64,000 bases of DNA from Serpens gallinarum (GTDB lineage: Bacteria; Pseudomonadota; Gammaproteobacteria; Pseudomonadales; Pseudomonadaceae): contig NZ_JACSQG010000010.1 of the NCBI RefSeq assembly GCF_014836765.1, forward strand, positions 26,779-90,778. Direction: 5' to 3'. Within the stretch, counting starts at the first letter, position 1; every line of letters starts with the position of its first letter. Positions 18,050 to 29,023 of the stretch are shown here, piece by piece. The notes beneath the pieces are model-generated. The model worked only from the letters and a program-made list of their open reading frames with translations, was not told the origin of the DNA and ran no database searches. The position numbers and the translations under genes are program-made.

Positions 18050-20299
18050 CTACGACGCCCGCTGCCGCTTGGCCTCAATGATGTTGGGCAGCTGGGCAAT
18101 ACGCCCCAGCAGCCGGCCCAGCGAGTCCAGACCGGGGATTTCGATGGTCAAGGACATCAGCGCGGTGTTGTCTTCCTTGTTGGAATGGGTGTTCACCGCC
18201 AGCACGTTGATCTTCTCATTGAGCAGCATCTGCGACACATCGCGCAGCAACCCGGAGCGATCATAGGCACGGATGATGATATCCACCGGATAGGTCTGCA
18301 CCGGCACCGGGCCCCAGCTGACCTGGATGATGCGCTCGGGCTCGCGGCTGGCCAATTGCAGCACCGCGGCACAATCCTGGCGGTGAATGCTCACCCCGCG
18401 CCCCACGGTGATGTAGCCGACAATCGGGTCGCCTGGCAGCGGCTGGCAGCAGCCGGCCATCTGGGTCAACAGGTTGCCCACGCCCTGGATCTGGATATCG
18501 CCGCGCTTGCCCGGTTTTGGCGTACCGGTAACCCGGCGAGGAATCAGTTCCAGCTGGCCGTAGTCGCGGTCCGGCTCGACCAGTTGCTGCGCCAGATTGG
18601 CCAGATGCGCCAGGCGCAGATCGCCAGCACCCAGGGCGGCATACATGTCTTCGGCGGTTTTCAGGTTGGCCTTCTCCGCCAATCGCTGGTAATCCACTTG
18701 CCCCAGCGCCAGCCGCGCCAACTCTCGCTCGAGCATGGCCTTGCCGGCCGCGACATTCTGATCACGGGCCTGCAGCTTGAACCAATGGATAATCTTGGCC
18801 CGCGAGCGCGAGGTGGTCACGTACCCCAGGTTGGGGTTGAGCCAGTCCCGGCTTGGCGCACCGCCCTGCTTGCTGGCAATGATCTCGACCTGCTCGCCAG
18901 TCTGCAGAGTGTAGGTAAGCGGCACGATCCGGCCGTTGACCTTGGCGCCTCGGCAGTTATGGCCGATCTCGGTGTGTACGCGGTAGGCAAAGTCCAGCGG
19001 CGTGGCGCCCTTGGGCAAGTCGATGGCGTGACCGTCGGGAGTGAACACATACACCCGGTCCGGCTCGATATCCACGCGCAACTGCTCGGCCAGGCCGCCG
19101 ATGTCGCCCAACTCCTCGTGCCACTCGAGCACCTGACGCAGCCAGGCGATCTTCTCTTCGTAGTGGCTGGAGCTGGCCTTGGTGTCGGTACCCTTGTAAC
19201 GCCAGTGGGCGCAGACACCCAGCTCGGCCTCTTCGTGCATGGCGTGGCTGCGGATCTGCACCTCCAGGACCTTGCCGTCCGGGCCGATGACCGCTGTGTG
19301 CAGCGAGCGGTAGCCATTTTCCTTGGGGTTGGCGATGTAGTCGTCGAACTCCTTGGGTATGTGCCGCCACAAGGTGTGCACGATGCCCAGCGCGGTATAG
19401 CAGTCGTGGATTTCCGGGACCAGCACGCGCACCGCGCGTACGTCGTAGATCTGGCTGAACTGCAAGCCTTTTTTCTGCATCTTTCGCCAGATGGAATAAA
19501 TATGCTTGGCGCGCCCACTGAGATCGGCCTTGATGCCGGTGGCGGCCAGTTTTTCGCGCAGTTGGTCCATCACGCTAGTGATGTACTGTTCGCGGTCCAG
19601 ACGCCGCTCATGCAGCAACGTGGCGATCTTCTTGTACTGCTCCGGCTCCAGGTAGCGGAAGGAGAGATCTTCCAGCTCCCACTTGATATGGCCAATCCCT
19701 AGACGGTGTGCCAGCGGCGCGTAAATATCGAACACTTCGCGGGCCACGCGGTGACGTTTTTCATCGTCGGCATTCTTGACCGCCCGGATTGCGCAGGTGC
19801 GCTCGGCCAGCTTGATCAGCGCCACGCGCACATCATCGACCATGGCCACCAGCATCTTGCGCAGGTTTTCCACCTGGGCCTGGGTGCCGAGCACCAGCGA
19901 ATCGCGCGGGTTCACACTGGCGCTGATCGCCGCCATGCGCAGCACGCCTTCGATCAGCTTGGCGACCACCGGCCCGAAGTGCTTGGTCACGTCCTCGAGG
20001 CTGATCTTGCCTTCGCGCACGCCCCGATAAATGATCGCCGCCTCCAGCGAATCCTGGTCGATGCGAAGGTCGGCGAGAATCTCGGCGATTTCCAGACCAG
20101 TGCGAAAGCTGGACGTGCCCTCGGCCCACAAATTCTTCGCCGCGTTGGCCTGCTGCTCGGCCGCATGGGCGAACTCGCAGGCACGCTGCAGTCCAGCTCG
20201 GTCCAGAGCCGGATCAAGCTGGAGTACCTGATCGAGCCAGGCTTCCAGATTGACGCTGCCGTCGGTATTGATGGGCTGATGCGCTCTGACCTGTACCAT
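18050..20299 (-). CDS. relA: GTP pyrophosphokinase RelA
   Basis: 749 aa ribosome-associated (p)ppGpp synthetase. The N-terminal hydrolase-like domain (about residues 30-190) lacks the HDxxED motif of SpoT, as in RelA. The synthetase domain (about 220-360) includes SIWRKMQKKGLQFSQIYDVRAVRVLV and ANPKENGYRSLHTAVIG. A TGS domain follows (VYVFTPDGHAIDLPKGATPLDFAYRVH, about 400-465), then the zinc-finger/helical region and a C-terminal ACT/RRM domain ending GRIAQLPNIIEAKRQRAS. ATG is preceded by GGGGAAGG. Neighbours mazG and rlmD match the order known from other pseudomonads. Confidence 0.96.
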   Translation of the reverse strand: MVQVRAHQPINTDGSVNLEAWLDQVLQLDPALDRAGLQRACEFAHAAEQQANAAKNLWAEGTSSFRTGLEIAEILADLRIDQDSLEAAIIYRGVREGKISLEDVTKHFGPVVAKLIEGVLRMAAISASVNPRDSLVLGTQAQVENLRKMLVAMVDDVRVALIKLAERTCAIRAVKNADDEKRHRVAREVFDIYAPLAHRLGIGHIKWELEDLSFRYLEPEQYKKIATLLHERRLDREQYITSVMDQLREKLAATGIKADLSGRAKHIYSIWRKMQKKGLQFSQIYDVRAVRVLVPEIHDCYTALGIVHTLWRHIPKEFDDYIANPKENGYRSLHTAVIGPDGKVLEVQIRSHAMHEEAELGVCAHWRYKGTDTKASSSHYEEKIAWLRQVLEWHEELGDIGGLAEQLRVDIEPDRVYVFTPDGHAIDLPKGATPLDFAYRVHTEIGHNCRGAKVNGRIVPLTYTLQTGEQVEIIASKQGGAPSRDWLNPNLGYVTTSRSRAKIIHWFKLQARDQNVAAGKAMLERELARLALGQVDYQRLAEKANLKTAEDMYAALGAGDLRLAHLANLAQQLVEPDRDYGQLELIPRRVTGTPKPGKRGDIQIQGVGNLLTQMAGCCQPLPGDPIVGYITVGRGVSIHRQDCAAVLQLASREPERIIQVSWGPVPVQTYPVDIIIRAYDRSGLLRDVSQMLLNEKINVLAVNTHSNKEDNTALMSLTIEIPGLDSLGRLLGRIAQLPNIIEAKRQRAS

Positions 20300-20406
20300 T
20301 TTTACCTTCCCCTACGGCATGCGGACACACCAAAATAAAATGCCGGCTTTCTGCTGTCTCTCCGTTAGAGCGGTCTTCGCCGCGCTTGATTGACGGAGTG
20401 GGTGAC

Positions 20407-21759
20407 TCATTTCCTCTCGAACAATGCCATGGCCTCGACATGGGCGGTCTGCGGAAACATGTCGAGAATTCCGGCCCGCTTCAAGCGATAACCTTGCGTA
20501 ACCAGCTCTACAGCATCACGCGCCAGCGTGGCCGGATTACAGGACACATACAGCACCCGTTCTGCGCCCAACGCTCTTATGTGCCGCACCAAATCGCCCG
20601 CACCGTCGCGCGGCGGATCGAGCAGCACGGCAGGAAAACCGCCCTTCGCCCACGGCGCCTCGGCAAGCGGGCTCGATAAATCGGCCTGGTAAACATGCAC
20701 GCTTTCCAGGCCGTTGTCGCGAGCATTCGCAGCCGCGCGATCAACCATGCCCTGCACCCCTTCCACGCCCACTACATCACAACCCAGGTGGGCCAGGGGC
20801 AAGGAAAAATTACCCAACCCGCTGAATAGATCAAGCACCCTCTCCCCAGGCTGTGGGGCCAGCCAAGCCAACGCCTGAGCAATCATTGCCTCGTTCACCG
20901 GAGCATTGACTTGAACGAAATCGCCCGGCCGATACGCAAGCTCCACATCCCATTCGGCAAGACGATAGCCCAGGCTTTCGGCACAATCGACCGGCTGCGG
21001 TTCGCCGGTGCCGTGCAGCCAGAGTTGCGCGGCATGGCGAGCGCAAAAGTCCCGCAGTCGCTGCAAATCGCCGTTGCCCAACGGCGCGGTATGGCGCACC
21101 AGTACGGCTTCGCGGGTGCCGCTGAACAGCTCCACATGGCCAATCTGCTGCGGCTTGCTCAATCCCTGCAAGACCGTCGGCAGCTCCCGCACAATAGGCT
21201 GCAAAGCCTGTACCAGCACAGGACAGTCGCTGATCGCCACGATGTCCTGGCTGGCGGCGGCGCGAAAGCCCACCGTCAATTGCCGAGCCTTGGCGTCCCA
21301 GCGCACGGCTATTCGTGCGCGGCGGCGATAACCAAACTCCGGGCCAACCAGCGGCGCCGCCCATTCCTCAGGCTGCAGATGGGCGAACTTCTCCAACTGC
21401 TCGGCAAGCGTGCGCTGTTTGAGGGAAATCTGCTCGCCGTGGGGCAGGTGCTGCAGCGTGCAACCACCACAGCGCCCGACATGGGGGCACGGCGTTTCAC
21501 GGCGCTGGGGCGCAGCGGCCTCGATACGTTCAGCGCGTGCCTCCACCACCTGGCCGTGGGCACTCAGCACACGGGCTGCCACCTGCTCGCCGGGCAAGGC
21601 GCCGGACACAAACCAGGTGCGCCCGTCGACAAAACCGATGCCGCGACCATCGTGGGCCAGGCGCTCGATCTGCAAGAGTTGCTTCTTGCCCACGGGAACC
21701 TGCGCCCTTCGTGCGCCGCCGCTGGGCTGGAAACGCAGGCTGGAGGTGCGCTTGGGCAT
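20407..21759 (-). CDS. rlmD: 23S rRNA (uracil-1939-C5)-methyltransferase RlmD
   Basis: 450 aa SAM-dependent RNA methyltransferase. An N-terminal TRAM domain (about residues 20-80, [23 protein letters not shown]) is followed by the iron-sulfur motif [15 protein letters not shown] (about 91-105). The SAM site is [16 protein letters not shown], and the catalytic Cys lies in [13 protein letters not shown]. Length is typical of RlmD (RumA). It lies upstream of relA on the same strand with a gap of 107 bp. Confidence 0.95.
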   Translation of the reverse strand: MPKRTSSLRFQPSGGARRAQVPVGKKQLLQIERLAHDGRGIGFVDGRTWFVSGALPGEQVAARVLSAHGQVVEARAERIEAAAPQRRETPCPHVGRCGGCTLQHLPHGEQISLKQRTLAEQLEKFAHLQPEEWAAPLVGPEFGYRRRARIAVRWDAKARQLTVGFRAAASQDIVAISDCPVLVQALQPIVRELPTVLQGLSKPQQIGHVELFSGTREAVLVRHTAPLGNGDLQRLRDFCARHAAQLWLHGTGEPQPVDCAESLGYRLAEWDVELAYRPGDFVQVNAPVNEAMIAQALAWLAPQPGERVLDLFSGLGNFSLPLAHLGCDVVGVEGVQGMVDRAAANARDNGLESVHVYQADLSSPLAEAPWAKGGFPAVLLDPPRDGAGDLVRHIRALGAERVLYVSCNPATLARDAVELVTQGYRLKRAGILDMFPQTAHVEAMALFERK

Positions 21760-21842
21760 TATTGAAATCCGTTGAAAATCATGGAGAGGGAACGCTCATT
21801 GTTCGATACGTTTTAGCTGCGACATTTTCAGCGCATGAACTC

Positions 21843-22130
21843 GTAGGGTGGATGTCGTTGTTTACATCCGCTACGGCCCCACACGGTGGATTGCCACCCG
21901 GTGGATCGCCACCCGGTGGATCGATGAGGCGTGATCCACCCTACATTCGTTTCGGCTGCGACATTTTCAAGGCCTGAACCCGAGCATCGTCAGCAAGCTG
22001 GCCCCAAGCGAAGGCGCATGCGCTCCGTAATCTTAGGGCGGATGCCGTTGTTTCCACCACGGCCCCGCTCGGCAGACAGCCACCCGGTGGATCGCCACCC
22101 GGTGGATCGATGAAGCGTGATCCACCCTAC
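21843..22130. repeat. Two copies of the GTAGGGTGGAT palindromic repeat
   Basis: In the 401-bp gap between rlmD and cysM. Copy 1 (21843-21944) starts GTAGGGTGGAT and ends ATCCACCCTAC; copy 2 (about 22033-22130) has the same ends with mismatches. Inside each are short repeats of GCCACCCGGTGGATC. Both copies keep the same order of motifs, indicating duplication. No gene is seen in this gap. Confidence 0.8.
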
Positions 22131-22160
22131 ATCTGCAACCTTGGCCGACGCTGTAAAAGC

Positions 22161-23063
22161 CTACTTCGGCTCGTCGTAAATCCCGGTCGACAGGTAGCGG
22201 TCACCCCGGTCACAAATGATCGCCACGATCACCGCGTTTTCCACCTCACGGGACAGACGCAACGCCGCAGCCACCGCACCGCCGGAGGAGACTCCGCAAA
22301 AAATGCCTTCCTCGCGGGCCAGACGACGCATGACATCCTCTGCCTCGCGTTGCGCCATGTCGACGATGCGGTCGACGCGGCTGGGTTCGAACACCTTGGG
22401 CAGATATTCCTCTGGCCAGCGGCGGATGCCGGGAATCGCCGAGCCTTCCATCGGCTGCAGACCGACGATCTGCACCGCCGGGTTCTGCTCCTTGAGGTAG
22501 CGCGACACGCCCATGATGGTGCCGGTGGTACCCATGGAGCTGATGAAGTGCGTGATGTTCCCTTGGGTCTGCTGCCAGATTTCCGGGCCGGTGCTGAGGT
22601 AATGGGCCTCCGGATTATCGCCATTGGCGAACTGGTCGAGCACCTTGCCCTTGCCGGCTGCCTGCATCGACAACGCGAGATCGCGCGCGCCTTCCATGCC
22701 TTCTTCCTTGGTGACCAGGATCAACTGGGCACCATAGGCAGACATTGCCGACTTGCGCTCGGCCGTGGAGTTATCCGGCATGATCAGGATCATTTTGTAG
22801 CCTTTGATCGCCGCCGCCATGGCCAGGGCGATGCCGGTATTGCCGGAGGTCGCCTCGATCAGCGTATCGCCAGGCTGGATATCACCACGCAACTCGGCGC
22901 GGGTGATCATCGACAACGCCGGGCGGTCTTTTACGGAGCCCGCAGGGTTATTGCCTTCCAGTTTGACCAGGATCGTATTGGACGTCTCGCCGGGCAGGCG
23001 TTGCAGGCGAACCAGCGGAGTATTGCCGATGCATTCGGCGATGGTGGGGTACAACTGAGTCAT
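22161..23063 (-). CDS. cysM: Cysteine synthase B
   Basis: 300 aa PLP enzyme making cysteine from O-acetylserine and sulfide or thiosulfate. The PLP lysine is in NPAGSVKDRPA (K45), the phosphate loop is ATSGNTGIA, and SSMGTTGTIMG and SSGGAVAA are conserved PLP contacts. The shorter length and C-terminal CDRGDRYLSTGIYDE ending distinguish CysM from CysK. ATG at 23063 has a weak GAG site. It lies next to rlmD as in related genomes. Confidence 0.95.
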   Translation of the reverse strand: MTQLYPTIAECIGNTPLVRLQRLPGETSNTILVKLEGNNPAGSVKDRPALSMITRAELRGDIQPGDTLIEATSGNTGIALAMAAAIKGYKMILIMPDNSTAERKSAMSAYGAQLILVTKEEGMEGARDLALSMQAAGKGKVLDQFANGDNPEAHYLSTGPEIWQQTQGNITHFISSMGTTGTIMGVSRYLKEQNPAVQIVGLQPMEGSAIPGIRRWPEEYLPKVFEPSRVDRIVDMAQREAEDVMRRLAREEGIFCGVSSGGAVAAALRLSREVENAVIVAIICDRGDRYLSTGIYDEPK

Positions 23064-23189
23064 TTAGGCACTCGCAATCCAGACCCGGAAAAAAGGCGCC
23101 TATGATACCCGGCAAATCGGGGCGAGTTATATTGCAGAACGCTCAGAGGTTATAGCTTCGCGGTATAAGCGCGACGGGTACTGCCCATG

Positions 23190-23285
23190 CACGGGCAGTA
23201 GGGCAGCCTCGCCATTGCGGCTCCCACAATTAGCCTACGCCCGCTCGGTGCAATGCGGGAGACCCGACCTCGGGCCGAAGCGTTT
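23190..23285. repeat. REP-like palindromes between cysM and argP
   Basis: The 259-bp gap holds CATGCACGGGCAG, GGCTCCCACAAT (the end of a GGGAGC-type REP) and GGGAGACCCGACCTCGGGCC (23257-23276). The last has an inverted counterpart at 28620-28651 (CTTCGGCCCGAGGTCGGGCC). These belong to a third REP type distinct from the GAATTC family. Confidence 0.6.
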
Positions 23286-23322
23286 CCCTGGCTCGGCACA
23301 GTGAGCAGGCAAGCCAATCATT

Positions 23323-24219
23323 TCATTCTGGCCGAGCAAGAATTTTCGGCGCGGCCTCGACGATCTGGCGAGAAAGATTTTCCATACGCGGCGACTGGAC
23401 CTTCCAGGTGTGCCAATACAAGGCCACATCCCGTGGCGCGCCGGGTGCCAGGTCGATGATGTCACCGCTGGCCAGGTCATCCTTCAGCAGCAATTCCGGC
23501 ACCATGCCGTAGCCGAGGCCGTAGCGGATCGCGTAATAGTGAGGCTCGGCACCGGGCACGAAATGGGTTGGATAGGAACCCTCCGGCAGACCGAAGCGCT
23601 GCACCAGGAACGCTGACTGCAAGCGATCCTTGCGCGTGTAAGCCACCACCGGCGCGCGACGTGCGGCGGCGCGGGTCAAGCCTTGGGGGAAAAAGCGTTG
23701 GCGAAACGCGTCGCTGGCAACCAGCCGATAGCGCATGCTGCCCAGCGCCTCGGCAGTGCAGCCGCGCATCGGCTTTGGCTCGGTGCTGATGCAACCGATG
23801 GCCAGGCCGGTTTCCAACAAGCTGTAGGTGTGGTCCTGATCTTCAACCGTGAGATCGAGCAGTACCCGCTCGCGTATCAACACCTCGGTCAGCGCCGGGA
23901 AAAACCAGGTACCCAGGCTGTCGGCATTCAGCGCGGCGACCACGATCAACGGCGCATCGCTTTGCTCCGCCAGATCGGCAAGCAGGTCGGCCTCAAGCAG
24001 GGTCGCCCTGCGCAGGTATTGCAACAGCCGCTGCCCCACCTCCGTAGGCCGACAAGGCCGACTGCGTACCACCAAGGCATTGCCCAGAGCACTTTCCAAC
24101 GCCCGTACCCGCTGTGAAATCGCCGGCGGCGTCAAATGCAGACGCAACGCCGCCTGCTCGAAACTCCCGGTTTCGATCACGCTGCGAAAAGCTTCAGTCT
24201 GTTTTGGATCCAGATTCAT
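23323..24219 (-). CDS. argP: LysR-family regulator, ArgP (IciA) type
   Basis: 298 aa. Winged HTH at residues 1-60 (MNLDPKQTEAFRSVIETGSFEQAALRLHLTPPAISQRVRALES) matches ArgP, the lysine/arginine-responsive regulator of argO/lysE exporters. The rest is the LysR effector-binding domain. ATG follows AGGA at 6-nt spacing. No lysE-type exporter is adjacent here; the divergent neighbour is a TRIC-family protein beyond a REPIN cluster, so the target may lie elsewhere. Confidence 0.87.
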   Translation of the reverse strand: MNLDPKQTEAFRSVIETGSFEQAALRLHLTPPAISQRVRALESALGNALVVRSRPCRPTEVGQRLLQYLRRATLLEADLLADLAEQSDAPLIVVAALNADSLGTWFFPALTEVLIRERVLLDLTVEDQDHTYSLLETGLAIGCISTEPKPMRGCTAEALGSMRYRLVASDAFRQRFFPQGLTRAAARRAPVVAYTRKDRLQSAFLVQRFGLPEGSYPTHFVPGAEPHYYAIRYGLGYGMVPELLLKDDLASGDIIDLAPGAPRDVALYWHTWKVQSPRMENLSRQIVEAAPKILARPE

Positions 24220-24357
24220 ATCGGTCCTATGGCTGAATATGTTTTAGCCGCACGCTGTCTCGTAGCAGCGGTCTTGACTGCAATTGACCCACACCACCAG
24301 AGCCGCCTACATCGCGAACGAGCACGCTCCACAAATCCACCCCATCCAGCTGCGCTC

Positions 24358-24862
24358 GTAGGGGCGAATTTATTCGCCAGCACAATGCATCCGACGCCGA
24401 AGAGGCTGCGACGAACACCGCGGGTTCGGCGGAATCCGCATCACCAAGCCTGTCGCGATACCGGCGCAGCCTGCAGCCACAGCGCCAGCGAATGAATTCG
24501 CCCCTACCGGAATTGCGTTGTCGCCCTGGCGCCTCGAATCTCGAGCAAGTCCGCGCCTCCATCTACAACCCGCAAACCCGACACCGCAAATATTCCGGTC
24601 TGACCGCACCCCTGTAGGGGCGAATTTATTCGCCAGTGCACAGCCCATCCGACGCCGAAGTGGCTGCGACAACATGGCGGGTTCGGCGGAATTCGCATCA
24701 CCAAGCCTGTCGCGGCATCGGCGTCGCCTGCAGCCACACAGCGCCAGGCGAATGAATTCGCCCCTACCGGAACGCGTAGTCGTCCTGCATCCTCGAGTCG
24801 CGGACAGGTTCGCTTCTACATTCACAACCGCAGCCACAGCGCCAGCATGAATTCGCCCCTAC
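24358..24862. repeat. REPIN cluster
   Basis: Two complete REPINs (24358-24507, 150 bp; 24614-24767, 154 bp) and a half element ending at about 24862, in the 841-bp gap between argP and the TRIC gene. Interior sequence resembles that of the other REPINs (CCTGCAGCCACA next to the right end). Degenerate copies of the CGGACTTGTCCG-type REP lie between. From 24863 to 25060 I see only an AT-rich stretch that may hold the promoter of the next gene. Confidence 0.88.
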
Positions 24863-25060
24863 GGTATCCGCTGACCTCGAATCGCTGAAAACTCCGCTCC
24901 TAAAAATCCACCACTGTACGGGCGGCTGCCAACGCCCTTATTAAAAAAATGTTTGTATACCCTAAAAAACCTTAGCCATGCTCATTTTCCCGCTGCATCC
25001 TCGATAATCGCGCCCTTTCTTGCGCATGGCTTCTCTGCATTCTGCGCAACTGGAGTTGTC

Positions 25061-25690
25061 ATGACCCCCTTGTTGTATGTCATCTATTTGATTGCAATCA
25101 CTGCCGAAGCCATGTCGGGTGCCATCATGGGCATGCGGCGGGGTATGGATCTGTTCGGCATTTGCCTGCTGGGCACGGTGACGGCCCTAGGCGGCGGCAC
25201 GGCCCGAGACCTTTTGCTTGGCCATTACCCGGTAGGCTGGATCGCCCACCCCGAATATCTGACGTTTACCATCGGCGCGGCGATCGTCACGGCGTTTATT
25301 GCCCGTCAACTGCACCATTTGCGCGGACTGTTTCTGGTAGTGGACGGCCTTGGCCTGGTGGCTTTCACCGTGATTGGCTGCGATGTCGGCATGAGCATGG
25401 ATGCGCACCCAACTATCGTGGTCCTGGCCGGGGTGATCACCGGGATTTTCGGCGGTTTGCTGCGCGACATCCTGTGCACGCAGGTGCCCATGGTATTGCA
25501 GCGCGAGCTGTACGCCACCGTCGCCCTGTTCACCGGCGTGCTTTATATCAGCTTGCTGTGGCTGGGCCTGGATAACCTGCAGGCATCGGTGATCGCCCTG
25601 TGCGCCGGTTTTACCTTGCGCATGCTCGCCATCGTGTTCAGCTGGAGACTGCCGAACTTCAATACCGAAGGCATCCGTGGGCTTGACTGA
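25061..25690 (+). CDS. Trimeric intracellular cation channel (TRIC/UPF0126) family membrane protein
   Basis: 209 aa, about seven hydrophobic segments. Two related halves are visible: GTVTALGGGTARDLLLGHYPVGW in the first and GVITGIFGGLLRDILCTQVPMVL in the second, the double glycine-rich repeat of the UPF0126 (YicG) family, whose structures resemble TRIC channels. The frame is open upstream to 24953, but the ATG at 25061 has a GGAG site and starts a hydrophobic helix. Physiological ion is not known. Confidence 0.86.
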   Translation: MTPLLYVIYLIAITAEAMSGAIMGMRRGMDLFGICLLGTVTALGGGTARDLLLGHYPVGWIAHPEYLTFTIGAAIVTAFIARQLHHLRGLFLVVDGLGLVAFTVIGCDVGMSMDAHPTIVVLAGVITGIFGGLLRDILCTQVPMVLQRELYATVALFTGVLYISLLWLGLDNLQASVIALCAGFTLRMLAIVFSWRLPNFNTEGIRGLD

Positions 25691-25851
25691 GTTGACCCCG
25701 TTTCAGGGGCAGCAACATTCACTGATCACAACGCGATGAAGTTAGCAGGTCTCTTGGAAAAACCTGCTTCAGGCCGGCCTCCACACCTCTAGACTATGAA
25801 CAGTCGACCGTTGGTCGCTACACTGCTGGCAACCATTTCAAGGGTATGACT

Positions 25852-28602
25852 GTGTTCAAAGACCTCGGCATCAAGGGCCGCGTCCTGCTGCTCACTCTAC
25901 TGCCCACCAGCCTGCTGGCGTTGGTATTGGGTGGGTACTTTACCGCCATGCAACTGGCCGACTTGCATACCCAGTTGCTGCAGCGTGGTCAGATGCTGAC
26001 CGAGCACCTGGCCCCCCTTTCGGCTCCGGCACTCTTGCGCCAAAACACGGCCCTGCTGCAACGCATCGCCACGGATATTCTCGATCAACCGGATGTGCGT
26101 GCCGTTACCTTCCGCAATGCCCAGGGCAAGCCACTGGCCCACGCAGGGCCGACCATGGGCCGCCGCCACACCATACATGACGTGCAAATGGTGACTCAGA
26201 GCGGCGATGAGAGCACGCACTTCAGCCTGCCGGTTCATCACGCTCATCTGAGCCTGTCCGGCGAATCGATGGCGCAAGACGATCAGCCGCTCGGCTGGGT
26301 TGAGCTGGAAATCTCCCACCAGGGCACCCTGCTGCGCGGCTACCGCAGCCTGTTGGCCAGCCTGGTGCTGATTCTTGCCGGTCTGCTGGTAACCGCCCTG
26401 CTTGCGGTGCGCATGAGCCGCACCATCAACCGGCCCCTGTCGCGCATCAAACAAGGCGTTGCGCAACTCAAGGAAGGCCGTCTGGAAACCCGACTACCGG
26501 CCTTGGGCAGCCATGAAATGGACGAGTTGGCCTCTGGCATCAACCGCATGGCCGAGGCCCTGCAAGATGCCCAGGAAGAACTGCAGCACAGCGTCGATCA
26601 GGCCACTGAGGATGTGCGCCAGAACCTGGAAACCATCGAGATCCAGAACATCGAACTGGATTTGGCACGCAAGGAAGCCCTGGAAGCCAGTCGCATCAAG
26701 TCCGAGTTCTTGGCCAACATGAGCCATGAAATTCGCACCCCGCTCAACGGCATCCTCGGCTTCACCAAGCTGTTACTGAAAAGCGACTTGAACCAACGTC
26801 AGCAGGATTACCTGCACACTATCGAGAAATCAGCCGACAACCTGCTGGGCATCATCAACGAGATCCTCGACTTCTCGAAGATCGAAGCCGGCAAACTGAT
26901 CCTGGAAAGCGTACCCTTCAACCTGCGCGACCTGATCCAGGACACCCTGACCATTCTGGCTCCCGAAGCCCACAGCAAACAGCTGGAACTGCTCAGCCTG
27001 ATCTACCGCGACACGCCAAAGTCCCTGGTCGGCGACCCGCTACGCCTCAAACAGATTCTCACCAACCTCGTCAGTAACGCGATCAAGTTCACCCACCAGG
27101 GCACCATTGCGGTGCGCACCATGCTGGAGGATGAAGACGAGGAACGTGCACAACTGCGCATCAGCGTGCGCGATACGGGTATTGGCCTGTCCGACGAAGA
27201 CTTGCGCCTGCTGTTCCAGGCGTTCAGCCAGGCCGACAATTCGCTGAGCCGCCAAGCCGGCGGTACCGGCCTGGGCCTGGTGATTTCCAAGCGCCTGATC
27301 GAGCAGATGGGCGGTGAAATTGGCGTTGATAGCACTCCTGGCGAAGGCTCGGAATTCTGGATCAGTATCAACCTGCCCAAATCCCGCGCCGATCTCCACA
27401 GCCTGCCCGACAGCCCACTCGAAGGTCGCCGTGTGGCGATGCTGGAGCCCCATGAACTGGCACGCCAGGCGCTGCACCACCAACTCGAAGACTGCGGCCT
27501 GGAAGTGCTTGAGTTCACCCGGCTGGACGATCTCCTGCAAGCCGTTGCCAACGCGCCTGACGGCCAACCCATTGCCCTTGCGGTGTTTGGCGTCAACCTC
27601 AAGCAGCTCCCGCCGGAACGCCTACGCCAGCATGTCCGCGAGCTGGAAGCGCACGGCTGCAAAACCCTCGCGCTATGCCCAACCATCGAGCAGGCTCAGT
27701 ACCACGAATCATTGCCCGACGTACTCGGCCAGCTGCATGCCAAACCGGTCTGCACCCGTCAGTTGCAGCAGTTGCTCTGCCAACTGCTCGGCTCACACCC
27801 AAAACGTTACAGCGAGCCCTCGCCACCCGTCGCCAACGGCCGCGCGGTGCGTCTGCTGTGCGTCGATGACAACCCCGCCAACCTGCTCCTGGTGCAGACC
27901 CTGCTCAACGACATGGGCGCCGACGTGGTCGCGGTAGAGAGCGGATACGCCGCGCTTGAGCGGGTCAAGAGCGAACATTTCGATCTGGTGTTCATGGATG
28001 TGCAAATGCCTGGCATGAACGGCCTGCAAACCACTGAAGCGATCCGCGCCTGGGAAGCGGAACAACAAAGCAGCCAGTTGCCCATCATCGCCCTGACCGC
28101 CCATGCACTGGCCAACGAAAAACGCGGATTGCTACAGGGCGGCATGGACGATTACCTGACCAAGCCGATCAGCGAGCATCAACTGGCCCAAGTGGTGCTG
28201 AAATGGACCGGCTTCAGCCTGCAGAACCAGCAGAACATACGCCCCAGCGCTACTCCGTTGCCTAGCAGCACCCTGCCAATTCTCGATCCCGAAGAAGGCT
28301 TGCGCCTGGCCGCCGGCAAGGCCGACTTGGCCGCCGACATGCTTGCCATGCTGCTCGCCTCACTGCAGGCCGACCGCCAGACCATTCGCCAGGCGCAGGA
28401 AAATTGGGACCGCCGCGCACTGATCGAACGCGTCCACCGCCTGCACGGCGCCACTCGCTACTGCGGCGTGCCGCAACTGCGCGCCGCCTGCCAACGAGCG
28501 GAAACCCTGCTCAAACAAGACGACCCCGAAGCCCGCAACGCCCTGGCACAACTCGACCAGGCCATTGAGCGCCTGGCGCAGGAGACACGGGTCGGCGTGT
28601 AA
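25852..28602 (+). CDS. gacS: Hybrid sensor histidine kinase GacS
   Basis: 916 aa. GacS phosphorylates GacA to switch on the small RNAs of the Rsm system. Order of domains: TM1 (about residues 12-30), periplasmic sensor, TM2 (about 165-187), HAMP, HisKA with [13 protein letters not shown] (His292), ATPase ([29 protein letters not shown]), receiver with [11 protein letters not shown] (Asp716), and a C-terminal Hpt with [10 protein letters not shown] (His862). The GTG at 25852 is preferred over the ATG two codons earlier because AAGGGT then has proper spacing and the product starts [14 protein letters not shown] like known GacS. Confidence 0.96.
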   Translation: MFKDLGIKGRVLLLTLLPTSLLALVLGGYFTAMQLADLHTQLLQRGQMLTEHLAPLSAPALLRQNTALLQRIATDILDQPDVRAVTFRNAQGKPLAHAGPTMGRRHTIHDVQMVTQSGDESTHFSLPVHHAHLSLSGESMAQDDQPLGWVELEISHQGTLLRGYRSLLASLVLILAGLLVTALLAVRMSRTINRPLSRIKQGVAQLKEGRLETRLPALGSHEMDELASGINRMAEALQDAQEELQHSVDQATEDVRQNLETIEIQNIELDLARKEALEASRIKSEFLANMSHEIRTPLNGILGFTKLLLKSDLNQRQQDYLHTIEKSADNLLGIINEILDFSKIEAGKLILESVPFNLRDLIQDTLTILAPEAHSKQLELLSLIYRDTPKSLVGDPLRLKQILTNLVSNAIKFTHQGTIAVRTMLEDEDEERAQLRISVRDTGIGLSDEDLRLLFQAFSQADNSLSRQAGGTGLGLVISKRLIEQMGGEIGVDSTPGEGSEFWISINLPKSRADLHSLPDSPLEGRRVAMLEPHELARQALHHQLEDCGLEVLEFTRLDDLLQAVANAPDGQPIALAVFGVNLKQLPPERLRQHVRELEAHGCKTLALCPTIEQAQYHESLPDVLGQLHAKPVCTRQLQQLLCQLLGSHPKRYSEPSPPVANGRAVRLLCVDDNPANLLLVQTLLNDMGADVVAVESGYAALERVKSEHFDLVFMDVQMPGMNGLQTTEAIRAWEAEQQSSQLPIIALTAHALANEKRGLLQGGMDDYLTKPISEHQLAQVVLKWTGFSLQNQQNIRPSATPLPSSTLPILDPEEGLRLAAGKADLAADMLAMLLASLQADRQTIRQAQENWDRRALIERVHRLHGATRYCGVPQLRAACQRAETLLKQDDPEARNALAQLDQAIERLAQETRVGV

Positions 28603-28617
28603 GCAAAATCCGGATTT

Positions 28618-28652
28618 TAGCGCTTCGGCCCGAGGTCGGGCCTCCCACAATT
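28618..28652. repeat. REP of the CCCGAGGTCGGG type
   Basis: Palindrome CGGCCCGAGGTCGGGCC just after the gacS stop, followed by TCCCACAATT. Similar to the inverted copy at 23257-23280. It could fold at the 3-prime end of gacS mRNA. Confidence 0.65.
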
Positions 28653-28807
28653 GGCGTGCCGGGCACGGTTTTCTGTGGAGCTGCGACCCCGCAGCGAAAA
28701 CGTCGGCATGCTGAACGTGCGCCTATCCCACCCGTAATTGCATGCCCGCACAGCTACCGCGCCAGGCACCTTTCTGGTTGGGCGCACCTGCCTACCAAAC
28801 ACACGCT

Positions 28808-28958
28808 GTAGGGGCGAATTCATTCGCCGTTGCACAAGCTATCCAACGAGGAATGAGCTGCGACCGACGTCAAAGCCAGGCTGACTCCCACCACCGCGCT
28901 TGTCTCCGCACCGGCACAGCCTATAGGCACAGCGCCAGGCGAATAAATTCGCCCCTAT
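28808..28958. repeat. REPIN element (diverged interior)
   Basis: REP core at 28808-28828 and its inverse at 28938-28958, 151 bp apart, in the 421-bp gap between gacS and the next gene. The interior is more diverged than in other copies. Nothing else was recognised in the gap. Confidence 0.85.
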
Positions 28959-29023
28959 ACACCAACAGTCTCGGTAGCAGGCTATCAACACGCAACCTGT
29001 TAGAATCTGCGGTCTCTTCACCG

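Noticed and set aside
17627-19702. A 691-codon open frame antisense to relA and mazG
   Set aside because: It is the mirror of GC-rich relA codons, has no family motif and crosses the heptanucleotide repeat; relA and mazG are complete on the other strand.
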